A stretch of DNA of 64,000 nt from Streptomyces fumigatiscleroticus (GTDB lineage Bacteria > Actinomycetota > Actinomycetes > Streptomycetales > Streptomycetaceae): positions 62,001 to 126,000 of the forward strand of contig NZ_BMQF01000009.1 in assembly GCF_014647975.1 (NCBI RefSeq). Reading direction: 5' to 3'. The notes under the pieces were generated by a model that was given only the letters and a program-made list of their open reading frames with translations, had not been told where the DNA came from and did not search any database. The position numbers were made by a program, and so were the translations under genes. Of this stretch, positions 33,819 through 42,338 are shown piece after piece (position 1 is the stretch's first letter; each line of letters starts with the position of its first letter).

Positions 33819-34256
33819 TCAGTCCGAGGCGCGGGTGGCCGGAAGCTCCCGGCCGGTGACCATCTCGGCCTCGATGCGGATGAACACACCGTCCCGCCCG
33901 ACCACCCAGGACGGCGGACCGGTGCGCAGCAGCCGCTCGTGCTCGGCCGGGTCGGTCACCACGGTGGCGCGGCCGGTGACGACCACGCTCCAGCCGGACC
34001 GGTCGGCCGCGTCGAAGTCGTCCGCCTCGAAGGCGACCACGGCCCCGTCGATCGCGCGGGCCAGGTCGGATGCGGCCGAGGTGCGCAGCAGCACGGAGGA
34101 GTCCGTGTCCAGGGAGAAGTTGACCGGGAGGACCGCGGGCAGCGCCTGCCGGGTGTACACGACACGACCGACCGGCACCTTGCCCAGCAGACGCAGGCAT
34201 TCCTGCCGGTCGAGCGGGCGAAAGCCGTCGTTGGAGAACATCGGTCCATGGTCCAT
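33819..34256 (-). CDS. Pyridoxamine 5'-phosphate oxidase-like flavin-binding protein
   Basis: A 145-residue split-barrel protein of the PPOX family. Typical segments are LGKVPVGRVVYTRQALPAVL with PVNF near residues 23-50, VVAFEADDFD, and WSVVVTGRATVV. Relatives bind FMN or F420 and reduce small molecules or sequester flavin, and many Streptomyces copies sit in oxygen- or nitric-oxide-responsive gene sets. The gene is intact although both neighbours are decayed. The ATG at 34256 lacks a clear ribosome-binding site; Met6 is an alternative start. Confidence 0.82.
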   Translation of the reverse strand: MDHGPMFSNDGFRPLDRQECLRLLGKVPVGRVVYTRQALPAVLPVNFSLDTDSSVLLRTSAASDLARAIDGAVVAFEADDFDAADRSGWSVVVTGRATVVTDPAEHERLLRTGPPSWVVGRDGVFIRIEAEMVTGRELPATRASD

Positions 34257-34571
34257 GCCGCCGCGGAGGAAGCGTTAGGGCCGGGTGGCCCCTTTTCGGA
34301 CACGGGCCGTCGGCCCCGGTCCCGCCCGCGCAACAGGGGACCGCCGGACCGGGCGGTGAGGACCGATGGCCCACCTTTCCCGGGGCTCTTGGACCGGATG
34401 GTGACAGCGGGCCGCCGGCACGCGCCGCGGCCGGCGGGCCCGTGGCCCCGGGGACGACCAGCCACCCCGGCCGCCGCGGCCGGGGTGCGCAGCACCGCCT
34501 CGTCGTCGGCGTCGAACTCCGCGCCGTCCCGCTCATCGGTCAGGTACAGGTTGGCGGCCGTCGGCCGTGGA
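34257..34571. other. Intergenic region holding a kinase fragment
   Basis: Apart from the GAF remnant at 34460-34555 I see no gene, only G/C-rich sequence. No obvious promoter is present for the PPOX gene. Confidence 0.4.
34460..34555 (-). pseudogene. GAF-domain fragment of a DevS-like sensor histidine kinase
   Basis: Reading leftward, about 32 codons give NLYLTDERDGAEFDADDEAV followed by LRTPAAAAGVA. This is the end of the first GAF domain in DevS/OsdK-type oxygen-sensing kinases (pattern NLYLTEK...FxxxDExxxxxLAAxAGVA). Nothing recognisable flanks it, so it is an isolated scrap of a lost kinase gene. Confidence 0.5.
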
Positions 34572-35366
34572 TCAGTGGCGGCGGATCATCGACATCAGCA
34601 GCCGGTGGGTGGTGGCGTCGGCGGCCGCGACGAGTCCCTGGCCGCCCCCTCCGACCGGGCCGCCGTCGATTCCGGTGACCACGCAGCCGGCGGCCCGGCA
34701 CAGGGCGATACCGGCGGCGAAGTGCACGCTCCCGGACAGGTCGCCGCCGTCGGTGACGTACGCGGCGCGCTTGCCGGCGGCGACCCAGGCCAGCGCCAGC
34801 GAGGTGGACACGACCCGGGGCCGGAACCGCTCGGCGAACCGGGGGTCGGCCAGCAACTCCACGGCCCTAAAGCCGGGGGCGCCCGGGAACGGCGGATCCA
34901 GGTTGACGTCCACGAGCCGGGTGGCGGGCGTGGGCGCCAGCCGGGCATCGGCGCCGTCGTGCCGTACCCGGGCCGTCCCGCCGTCGGTGTGGAAGATCTC
35001 GCCGCCGAAGGGGTCGGCGACCGCCGCCGCACCGCCGCGCAGCGCCACGTTGACGGCCACGAGCATGGTGCCGGTGGCGTAGTTCAGCGTGCCGCACAGG
35101 GGGTCCACCAGCCACTGACGCGCGGCGCCGGCGGCTCCCCGCTGCCCGCCCTCCTCACCGAGCACGGCGTCGCCGGGCCGGGCGTCACGGAGGACGCCGA
35201 GGATCGCCTTCTCGGCCTCCACATCGGCGGCGGTGGCGAAGTCCCCGCCACCCTTGTCGATACGGTCGAGCCGCCGGCCGTACAGGCCGCGCACGACATC
35301 GGCACCGGCGCCCGCCGCGGCCAGGGCGACCCCGGCATCGTCGAGCGGGGCGTACGAAGTGGTCAC
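34572..35366 (-). CDS. Inositol monophosphatase-superfamily protein with altered metal site
   Basis: A 264-residue protein with the IMPase fold. GEEGG (Glu71, Glu72) is the first metal motif, and WLVDPLCGTLNY (residues 85-96) is the second. In active phosphatases the second motif reads DPxDGT; here the second Asp is Cys91. The late metal motif, usually W-D-x-x-A-G, is V-H-F-A-A-G with His215 for Asp. These two changes suggest a different metal, a different reaction or loss of activity, unless this is a whole subfamily with its own chemistry. The GTG at 35366 is the best start. The family otherwise removes phosphate from inositol, histidinol or nucleotides. Confidence 0.78.
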   Translation of the reverse strand: MTTSYAPLDDAGVALAAAGAGADVVRGLYGRRLDRIDKGGGDFATAADVEAEKAILGVLRDARPGDAVLGEEGGQRGAAGAARQWLVDPLCGTLNYATGTMLVAVNVALRGGAAAVADPFGGEIFHTDGGTARVRHDGADARLAPTPATRLVDVNLDPPFPGAPGFRAVELLADPRFAERFRPRVVSTSLALAWVAAGKRAAYVTDGGDLSGSVHFAAGIALCRAAGCVVTGIDGGPVGGGGQGLVAAADATTHRLLMSMIRRH

Positions 35367-35537
35367 GGCAGGCAGGATAGTGACCCCGGCAAGCCGGGCC
35401 TCCCGCGGGTGCCTCGCACGTCGGTGAAGGGCAGCGGCCCCGCCGGCAAGGCGAACTCCGCCTTCCCGGGCCACCGGCGGTGGCGGCGTCGTACGGATCG
35501 CAGGGGCCGTCGGACCGGCGGGGGCGGATGACGGCGC

Positions 35538-35577
35538 AAAACGTTTTACAGACTCGCGCGATATACTTGCGCAGCTC
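35538..35577 (+). promoter_or_regulatory. LacI autoregulatory operator and promoter
   Basis: The perfect 10-bp palindrome AAAACGTTTT (35538-35547) has the central CG typical of LacI-family sites. A good -10, TATACT, is at 35562-35567, with the palindrome where the -35 should be. The predicted start is only a few bases before the ATG at 35578, giving an almost leaderless mRNA. Confidence 0.7.
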
Positions 35578-36660
35578 ATGAAGACCGCTGTCGTGCCTGT
35601 TCGCACGGCTGTCATCGGCGAGGGGGTGGACGCCGTTCCCGCACGTCCCGTCCGCCCCGCCCGCATCCAGGACGTCGCCGCCGCCGCGGGTGTCTCCGTG
35701 TCGACCGTGTCCAACGTGCTCAACCGGCCCGAGCGCGTCAGCGCCCGGACGGCCGAGCGGGTCCGCGACGCGGTCGCCGCCCTGGACTACGTGCGCCATC
35801 CCGGAGCCGCCGGCCTGCGCACCGGGCACTCCTCCTCGATCGGGCTGGTACTGCCCGACGTGACCAACTCCTTCTACGCGCGCATCGCACGCGGCGCGGC
35901 GGACGCGGCCTACGACCACGGCTACTCGCTCGTCCTCTGCCACAGCGGGGACGCACCCGAACGCGAGCAGGGCTACTTCACCATGCTCGTCGAGCAGCGG
36001 GCCGTCGGCGTGGTGGTCGTGCCGCTCGGCGCCGATCCGGGGCGGCTGAGCCGGCTGCGCGAGCGCGGCATCCCGCTCGTGCTGGCCGACCGCGCGATGC
36101 CGGACCGGGACGGCTGTTCGGTCTCCGTCGACGACGTGGCCGGCGGACGGATCGCCGTACAGCACCTCCTGGACCGCGGGGCACGCGACATCCTCGTCGT
36201 CAACGGGGAGTCCGGGATCCGCCAGTGCGCCGACCGGTACCAGGGCGCCCGCCAGGCCGTGCGCAGCAGACGCGGGGCCCGGCTGCGCCAGGTCGCCGCC
36301 GAGGAGATGACGGTGGCCTACGGCGCGAAGATCGCGGACCAGCTCGGCGAGCTGCCCGACGGCGTCTTCTGCACCAACGACTTCCTCGCCGCGGGGCTGT
36401 GCCGCGGACTGGCCGAGCGGGGCGTGCGCATCCCCGAGGACGTGCAGGTGGTCGGCTACGGCGACCTCGACATCGCGAGCTTCGTGGGCACCCCCTTGAC
36501 GACGGTCAGGCAACCGGTGGAGGAACTCGGCCGGGCCGCCGTGGAGATGCTGCTCGACGAGATCGAGGCCCGCGCGGAGCATGTCCACGAGACCCGGGTC
36601 TTCGCACCCGAACCGGTCCCGCGGGACTCCACACGGACCCCCGGCCCCACCGGCACCTGA
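35578..36660 (+). CDS. LacI-family transcriptional regulator
   Basis: A 360-residue repressor. The LacI helix-turn-helix and hinge are at about residues 29-75 (RIQDVAAAAGVSVSTVSNVL, then NRPERVSARTAERV). A periplasmic-binding-protein-like sugar-sensing domain follows, beginning SIGLVLPDVTNSFYARIARG. The roughly 28 residues before the helix-turn-helix are unconserved, so a later start is possible. The upstream AAAACGTTTT site points to autoregulation. Near-identical sites in front of the rhamnosidase-like gene and the MFS gene make this the likely regulator of that divergent unit. It converges with the glycosidase gene, whose stop is 26 bases away. Confidence 0.92.
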   Translation: MKTAVVPVRTAVIGEGVDAVPARPVRPARIQDVAAAAGVSVSTVSNVLNRPERVSARTAERVRDAVAALDYVRHPGAAGLRTGHSSSIGLVLPDVTNSFYARIARGAADAAYDHGYSLVLCHSGDAPEREQGYFTMLVEQRAVGVVVVPLGADPGRLSRLRERGIPLVLADRAMPDRDGCSVSVDDVAGGRIAVQHLLDRGARDILVVNGESGIRQCADRYQGARQAVRSRRGARLRQVAAEEMTVAYGAKIADQLGELPDGVFCTNDFLAAGLCRGLAERGVRIPEDVQVVGYGDLDIASFVGTPLTTVRQPVEELGRAAVEMLLDEIEARAEHVHETRVFAPEPVPRDSTRTPGPTGT

Positions 36661-36686
36661 TCCCTCGGGCCCGCTTCGGGGCCGCG

Positions 36687-39600
36687 TCAGGCCCGCGCGA
36701 TCCGCAGCGTCACCGGCCCCATCAGGCCCGACACCCGCTGGGACGGGAAGGCCCAGGCGGTCGGCGTGGCCTCGGCGAGATACGGCGCCAGCGTGTTGCG
36801 GACGGTCACGTCGATCCGGACGGTACGTCCGGCGGCGCCCCGCAGCGTGAAGCGGTAGGGGACGCAGAAGGCCTCGCCGATCCGCTCCCCGTCCAGCGCG
36901 ACCTCGACGCTGCCCCGTACCCGCCCCAGGTCCAGCACGGGGTCCGGCCCCGGCGGCACCCGCAGCTCCCGCGAGTAGGTCACGCCGCCGCTCCAGCCGC
37001 CCAGCCCCCGCTCCCGCCAGTCGCCCAGGGCCAGCGGCGCCGGTACCGTGCGCACCCGTACCGGCCCGCGCCAGGCGGCGCCGCCCCGCAGCACGGCCGT
37101 GGGCGCGGTGACGACCTCGATGTCCGCCGGGGCCGGCAACGGCTCCGGCAGGGTCAGCACAGGGCCGTCCAGGGGACGTTCCGGGCCGTCGGCGACCCGC
37201 ACCCGTGCGGGCAGCTCCAGCGGCAGCTCGGCCGAGACCGTCCCGGCGGGCACGGTGAAGCGGAACCGCTGCGGCACCGCGCGGACGTCGTCGGTGGAGC
37301 CGAGCGGCAGCACGGCACGGCCGAGCGCGGGCGGGCCGGTGAGCCACTGTGCGCCCGGCAGCGGATGGGGCCGTACCGCGGCATGGCAGTGCTGCAACTC
37401 GCCCCGCCGGCAGGTGTCCTCGACGGCCGACCCCCGCCAGCCCCCCGTCGCGGCCTCCCAGCCGGCACCGCTGACCAGCGCCGTCACCGCGGACGCCGAC
37501 CGCACCACGAGGTCGGCGTAGACCGCGTCCCGTACCTCGTCGCTGTCGGCCACGACCTCCAGGGTGTGTTCGCCCGCCCCGAGCGCCGGTTCGTGACGGA
37601 AGAACATCGGCACCGCGCCCCAGTCGGCTGCGTAGTACTCCGCCCTCTCCTGCCGTGCCATGACGGCACCGTCGAGCAGCACGGTCACCGCCGTCGCGGC
37701 GCCCACCACCAGTACCGCCCGCGCGCCGTCCCGCGGGACGCGCAGCCGCGCGCGATAGGTCACCCGGCCGTCCGGCCGCACGCCGTCGGGCAGGCGCATG
37801 AACCGCGGACGCGGTGCGGGGCCGTCCGGTGCGGAGAGACAGAACCAGCTGCCCAGCGGTGTGTTCTCGGCGGCCGAGATGGCCGCGGGCCGGTCCTGGG
37901 CGCCGGACAGTTCGTACTCCAGGACGTTGCGGGCCCGTGCCACCGTCACCCGGGCCGAGGCCAGGTACCGGCCGCCGTCCGTGTCCAGCCGTCCGCCGTT
38001 CCACCACACGCGCTTGACCGCCTCGGCACCCACGTGCAGGTCGGCCGGACCCCGGTGACCGGTCTCGACCACGGCACGGATCCGGGCGACGCGCCCGCCG
38101 CCCGGCACCGGAACGCGGACGAACTCCTCGGGCACCAGGCCCTTGTTGCCGAGCAGCCCGTCCGGGTCCGGTATCCCGCGGCTCGCCGAGTACTCCGCCA
38201 CCGCCCAGCCCGCTCCCGGCGGCACCAGGGGCAGCTCACCGGCGAGGATCCGTTCGACGCGCGCGGCGTCCAGCGGCTCGGGGGCCTCCTCGCGGGGCAC
38301 CGGCGGCAGCACGCGGACCCGATGGCCGTACGTCGCACGCGCCCGCCGCCACGTCCCGTCCTCGGGCGCCTCGCCCTCGGCCCACCGCATGTCCCAGATC
38401 TGCGGCTCGTCGACGGACGTCCCCGCCGGCAGCGCCAGATCGCCCCAGGTGTTGTCCAGGGTGGGGACCAGGCGGCCCTGCCAGCCCGTCGAGAGGTCGA
38501 CGGTCCGGACCGGCCCGGGCGCCGGTGCCGGCGGCCCGGCGGCTGCGCGCGCGGGCGGGCCCTCGCGCCATACGACGAGGACGGCGGGGGCGCCGTCCAG
38601 CGGCACGTCGACGACCGAGACGCCGGGGCCGGTGACGGTGACGCGCGCGGGGGTCCGGGTGCCGGTCGCCGGGTTCCAGATCTCGGCCCGGGCGATGGAG
38701 GCGCGCACGGTGACGGTGCGGGCGCGGGCGTAGCGCGCGGGATCGACGGTGTACTCGCCGCGCGGTCCGCAGGAGCCGGTGGACGGCGCGGGCACACCGG
38801 CGTCGGGGAAGGCCGCCGTCACCAGGGCCACCGCCACCGGGCCCTTCCTGCGGACCAGCAGCGGCACCTCGCACCAGGCGTGTCCGCGCAGGCCGGGCGC
38901 GACCGCCGCCGCACCGGCCTCGGCGTCGCGGACCCGCTCCAGCCGCGGATGCGCGAGCAGCGCCGTGACGGCGGAGTCGTCCCCGGACCGGCCGGCTGCC
39001 GTCGCCGGAGGCCGTCCCACGGCCACGACCCGGCCCCCGGCGTCGAGCAGCCCGGTCAGCCGGCGCGCGGTCCGCTCCTCCAGCACGCTCGCCGAGGGCA
39101 GCAGCACCGCCCGGTACGCCAGGTCCCCGATCCGCAGGGCCCCTTCGGCGGCCCGGGCGCGCTGGACGGAGCCGTCGTCGACCACGTCGAAGGCGACGCG
39201 GTGCCGGTCCAGGGCGCCGGGCCGGGGATGGAGCCAGTTGTTCGTGCCGCACAGGTCCAGATAGTGCCGCTGTGTCTCGTCGGCGTCGGCGTGGCCGTCG
39301 CCGAGCCGCCCGTCCCCGAAGTGCCGCACCGGCGCGTCCAGCGGGATCAGGGCCTGCATGGTGGCGGTGGGGTGCAGGACCGCCACGTCGGCCGCGTAAC
39401 CGCCCCAGGACATGATCGAGCAGATCCGGGCCACGGCCCGCGAGAACGCCGGGTACTGCCGCCAGTAGGGCTGGCGCCAGTCGGTGGAGGGCGGCGCCCA
39501 TTCGAACCAGCCGCCCGCGGTGCCGAAGTAACTGGCGTGCGGGTTGTACAGGTTGGCGCCGCTGCGCAGGAACGGCAGCAGCCAGTCGTAGGTGTCCTCC

Positions 39601-40691
39601 AGGGTGCCGCCCCAGCCGGAGGAGTGGAACGCCTCGATCCACACGCGCTCGTGGCCGTAGAGATGGGCCATGGAGGAGTGCACCTTGGCGTCGCCGTGGT
39701 GGTCGCTGCCGACGGCGCCGTACCAGCGGTGGGTGCGGAAGTAGTCGGTGTAGAGCTGGGTCGACTGGGCCGGGTGGCCCGCCCGGGCGGGGTTGCTCTG
39801 GTCCGCCCCGATCAGCAGGCCGCGCTCGTCGTGCCAGGCGGCCAGGGGCCGGAACAGGGCCTCCTCGGTGAGTTCCGCGCGGACCGCGTAGTAGTCGGCC
39901 CGGATCTTCGCCGCCGCGGCGGGGTCGGTGACGGTGCCCGTGCCGAACAGGGCCGGCAGATGGTCCAGGAGGTCGTAGCCGCGCCGGGCGCGGAACTCCT
40001 CGGGGAGGATCCGGCTCCAGGAGTTGGTGGGCGGCAGCTCGTCCTGGAAGCTGCCCGCGACGACATGGCCCAGGTACTCGGGGACGCGGCGGTCGTACTC
40101 GCGGTGCACCGTGTCCAGCAACAGGTCCACGGCCCGCGCGTCCAGATAGTCGAAGGCCGTGGGTACGGCGGTGACGAGCTGGACGCCGGTGCCGTCGGCG
40201 GCCGTGATGTGCGCGGAGTCCGTGACCGGCAGGCGTCGGCCGTGGAGGTCGTAGGCGCCTGTCAGGGTCTCGTCGTTCCGTAACGCTACAGTGCCGCGCG
40301 TGACGGTCGCCCGGCGGTGGCGCAGCGCCCGGCCGGCGGCCTCGGGACGGAGCCGGGTGACGGTGCCCTGGACGTTGGCGCCGGAGAAGCCGAGCTGGTC
40401 GTAGAACCACAGGCGCATGCCCAGGTCGGCGGCGATCCGGCAGGCGTCGGTGAAACGGGCCCACCACTCCTCGCCGAACCACACCGGATCGTCGGCCCGG
40501 GCGCCGAAGGCCGGGCCGGCCGGCGCCAGGTTGATCACCACGAGGTTGTGCACGCCGCCCTCCGCGAACCTGCGCATCTGCCATGCCAGACGCTCACGGG
40601 TGACCTTCGCGCCCGACCACCACCACAGCGGAGTGGGGCCGAAGTCCCGGGGCGGATCCTCGAAGAGCCGTTGCAGGGCAGGGGAGATCAC
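36687..40691 (-). CDS. Glycoside hydrolase, GH106-like (alpha-L-rhamnosidase candidate)
   Basis: A very large 1334-residue protein starting at a GTG with AAAGGA upstream. The N-terminus, PTPLWWWSG followed by QMRRFAEGGVHNLVVINLAP and LGMRLWFYDQLGFSGANVQG, is the pattern of GH106 and related rhamnosidase-like barrels. SFQDELPPTNSW and WIEAFHSSGWGGTLEDTYDW carry candidate catalytic acids. Several beta-sandwich regions make up the C-terminal half (about residues 700-1334). No signal peptide is visible, so it is probably cytoplasmic and acts on imported rhamnosides (inference). It is transcribed divergently from an MFS transporter, and both have LacI-type operators. The leader contains a phased decamer repeat. 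Confidence 0.78.
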   Translation of the reverse strand: MISPALQRLFEDPPRDFGPTPLWWWSGAKVTRERLAWQMRRFAEGGVHNLVVINLAPAGPAFGARADDPVWFGEEWWARFTDACRIAADLGMRLWFYDQLGFSGANVQGTVTRLRPEAAGRALRHRRATVTRGTVALRNDETLTGAYDLHGRRLPVTDSAHITAADGTGVQLVTAVPTAFDYLDARAVDLLLDTVHREYDRRVPEYLGHVVAGSFQDELPPTNSWSRILPEEFRARRGYDLLDHLPALFGTGTVTDPAAAAKIRADYYAVRAELTEEALFRPLAAWHDERGLLIGADQSNPARAGHPAQSTQLYTDYFRTHRWYGAVGSDHHGDAKVHSSMAHLYGHERVWIEAFHSSGWGGTLEDTYDWLLPFLRSGANLYNPHASYFGTAGGWFEWAPPSTDWRQPYWRQYPAFSRAVARICSIMSWGGYAADVAVLHPTATMQALIPLDAPVRHFGDGRLGDGHADADETQRHYLDLCGTNNWLHPRPGALDRHRVAFDVVDDGSVQRARAAEGALRIGDLAYRAVLLPSASVLEERTARRLTGLLDAGGRVVAVGRPPATAAGRSGDDSAVTALLAHPRLERVRDAEAGAAAVAPGLRGHAWCEVPLLVRRKGPVAVALVTAAFPDAGVPAPSTGSCGPRGEYTVDPARYARARTVTVRASIARAEIWNPATGTRTPARVTVTGPGVSVVDVPLDGAPAVLVVWREGPPARAAAGPPAPAPGPVRTVDLSTGWQGRLVPTLDNTWGDLALPAGTSVDEPQIWDMRWAEGEAPEDGTWRRARATYGHRVRVLPPVPREEAPEPLDAARVERILAGELPLVPPGAGWAVAEYSASRGIPDPDGLLGNKGLVPEEFVRVPVPGGGRVARIRAVVETGHRGPADLHVGAEAVKRVWWNGGRLDTDGGRYLASARVTVARARNVLEYELSGAQDRPAAISAAENTPLGSWFCLSAPDGPAPRPRFMRLPDGVRPDGRVTYRARLRVPRDGARAVLVVGAATAVTVLLDGAVMARQERAEYYAADWGAVPMFFRHEPALGAGEHTLEVVADSDEVRDAVYADLVVRSASAVTALVSGAGWEAATGGWRGSAVEDTCRRGELQHCHAAVRPHPLPGAQWLTGPPALGRAVLPLGSTDDVRAVPQRFRFTVPAGTVSAELPLELPARVRVADGPERPLDGPVLTLPEPLPAPADIEVVTAPTAVLRGGAAWRGPVRVRTVPAPLALGDWRERGLGGWSGGVTYSRELRVPPGPDPVLDLGRVRGSVEVALDGERIGEAFCVPYRFTLRGAAGRTVRIDVTVRNTLAPYLAEATPTAWAFPSQRVSGLMGPVTLRIARA

Positions 40692-40708
40692 GGATGAGGT
40701 CCTTTCGA

Positions 40709-40797
40709 GTGCGGCCGTGCGGCCGAGTGCGGCCGAAGGCGGCCGAGCGCGGTCGAAGGCGGCCGAGTTTCGGCGGCGTGCGGCCGAGTGCGGCCCG
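40709..40797 (-). repeat. Nine-unit degenerate 10-bp repeat in the glycosidase leader
   Basis: On the plus strand units of the form GTGCGGCCGA or AGGCGGCCGA follow one another (40709, 40717, 40727, 40737, 40747, 40757, 40767, 40778, 40788), nearly all exactly 10 bases long. The block lies between the LacI-type operator (40824-40836) and the GTG start (40691), so it would be in the 5' untranslated RNA. Confidence 0.8.
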
Positions 40798-40823
40798 GGC
40801 GGTCTCAGGGACGGTGCGCGATC

Positions 40824-40836
40824 TAAATCGTTTTCA
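40824..40836 (-). promoter_or_regulatory. LacI-type operator for the glycosidase gene
   Basis: TAAATCGTTTTCA contains AAATCGTTTT (40825-40834), one base different from the AAAACGTTTT palindrome in front of the LacI gene. A -35-like TTGACG reads leftward at 40845-40840. Confidence 0.6.
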
Positions 40837-40931
40837 GTCCGTCAACACGGTAGGCAGCCTGCCCGGATCACGCCATGCCCGGGACGGCGGAGCGGCCCCG
40901 CGCGCCATCCGGCGAAATCCCGCACGACACC

Positions 40932-40960
40932 TTGTTGGAACGTTTTTCTTTCCCTATATT
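40932..40960 (+). promoter_or_regulatory. MFS gene promoter with operator in the spacer
   Basis: TTGTTG (40932-40937), a 17-bp spacer and TATATT (40955-40960) form a near-consensus promoter. The spacer holds GGAACGTTTT (40937-40946), eight of ten matching the LacI autoregulatory site, well placed to exclude polymerase. Confidence 0.7.
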
Positions 40961-41012
40961 CACCACGACCTGGCCTCCGCAGCCGCGATGTCACAGACGA
41001 CGGAGTCGCATC

Positions 41013-42296
41013 ATGGCCGGTACCCCGACCGAGCGCCCCATCCCGGGACAGCTGTGGAAGGCCGCCGCCCTGTCGGGCATGGCCTCGTACCTCGACGCCG
41101 GGCTGATCGTCAGCATCTCCGTCAACCTGGCCATCTACCGCGACAGTTACGGCATGGGCGTGTGGATGGCCGGCGCGATCAGCGCCATCGTCACCGTCTG
41201 CATCGCCGTGGGATCCCTCGTCGGCGGACGGCTCGCCGATCTCTTCGGCCGCCGCCGCGTCTACAACCTGGACATCCTCTGCTACGCGCTGGGCGCGTGC
41301 GTCATCACCCTGGCGCCGGACGACATCGTGCTGCTGGCCGGCGTCCTCGTCGCGGGACTCGCCGCGGGCGCCGACCTGCCGACGTCCCTGGCCGTGGTCT
41401 CGGACGCCGCCCCTTCCTGGGCGCGCGGAAGACTCGTGGCCTTCACGCAGGTCATGTGGATGCTGGGCATCACCGTGGCCGTCTTCCTCGGCTTCGTCCT
41501 GTCGACCACGGGCCTGACCGGGGCACGGATCATCACCGGCCAGCTGGCCGTGGCGGCCCTGGTCACCTGGCTCCTGCGCGCCCGCCTGAAACTGCCCGGG
41601 GAGCAGGACCGGGCGAGCGCCGCCCATGGGGCCGGCCGGGAGGCCGCCCCGCACGGCATCGCGCTGAGGAACGTGTGCACGCGTGCCGCGCTGCTGCCGA
41701 TGGCCGCGACGTTCGTCTTCTACGTCACCTGGGGGTTCGGGGCCAACACCTTCGGACAGTTCGGCACCTATCTGCTGGTCACCGTCAGCGACGCCTCACA
41801 GAGCCTGGCCACCGGGATCAACCTGGCCTTCATCCCGATCGGGGTGGTGCTGACCCTCGCCTTCGTCCGGGTCGCCGACACCCCCTGGCGGGACCGGCTC
41901 TTCCACGTGGCCGCCGTCGTGCAGGTCCTCGCGTTCACCGTCGCCTCCCTGACCGCCGGCGCCCTCGCCGGCATGCTCCTCTTCTTCGTTCTCTACCAGC
42001 TGTCCAACCCCTTCGCGGGCGAGGCCAACTACAAGGTCTGGTCGCAGCTCACCCTGCCCGCGGACACCCGCGCCACCACACAGGGACTCACCTACGCCCT
42101 CTCGCGCGCAATCTTCGCGGTCGCCGCGTTCTTCACCCCCGCCCTGGCCGAGTACAGCGCGTCCGTCCTGCTCTGGTCGATCACCGCCTGCATGGCGCTG
42201 GCGGCGTTCGCGGGCGTCTTCATCATCCGCGTGCTTCTCCCGCGTGCCCCCGGTGTCACCGCGGCCCGGCCGGACGCGGACGTCGCCCGGACCTGA
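41013..42296 (+). CDS. MFS sugar transporter
   Basis: A 427-residue transporter with twelve predicted helices in two halves. The cytoplasmic loop GGRLADLFGRRRVYNLD between helices 2 and 3 is the MFS signature G-x-x-x-D-x-x-G-R-R. The style (AGLAAGADLPTSLAVVSDAAP, WARGRL) is that of the sugar porter/metabolite group. The ATG at 41013 has ACGGAG about ten bases before it and follows the promoter at 40932-40960. It probably imports a rhamnoside or similar glycoside for the divergent hydrolase, with which it shares operator type. The isomerase-family gene follows 42 bases downstream in the same operon. Confidence 0.88.
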   Translation: MAGTPTERPIPGQLWKAAALSGMASYLDAGLIVSISVNLAIYRDSYGMGVWMAGAISAIVTVCIAVGSLVGGRLADLFGRRRVYNLDILCYALGACVITLAPDDIVLLAGVLVAGLAAGADLPTSLAVVSDAAPSWARGRLVAFTQVMWMLGITVAVFLGFVLSTTGLTGARIITGQLAVAALVTWLLRARLKLPGEQDRASAAHGAGREAAPHGIALRNVCTRAALLPMAATFVFYVTWGFGANTFGQFGTYLLVTVSDASQSLATGINLAFIPIGVVLTLAFVRVADTPWRDRLFHVAAVVQVLAFTVASLTAGALAGMLLFFVLYQLSNPFAGEANYKVWSQLTLPADTRATTQGLTYALSRAIFAVAAFFTPALAEYSASVLLWSITACMALAAFAGVFIIRVLLPRAPGVTAARPDADVART

Positions 42297-42338
42297 CGGC
42301 CGCCCGGATCCGTCCCGACCCCACAAGGAGCACCGAGC

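Noticed and set aside
36225..40283. A rightward open frame of about 1350 codons across the LacI and glycosidase genes
   Set aside because: Composition is Arg/Gly/Pro-rich without any domain; the leftward glycosidase has coherent family motifs.
40709..40797. Possible CRISPR array
   Set aside because: Units are about 10 bp with no spacers, and no cas genes are present.
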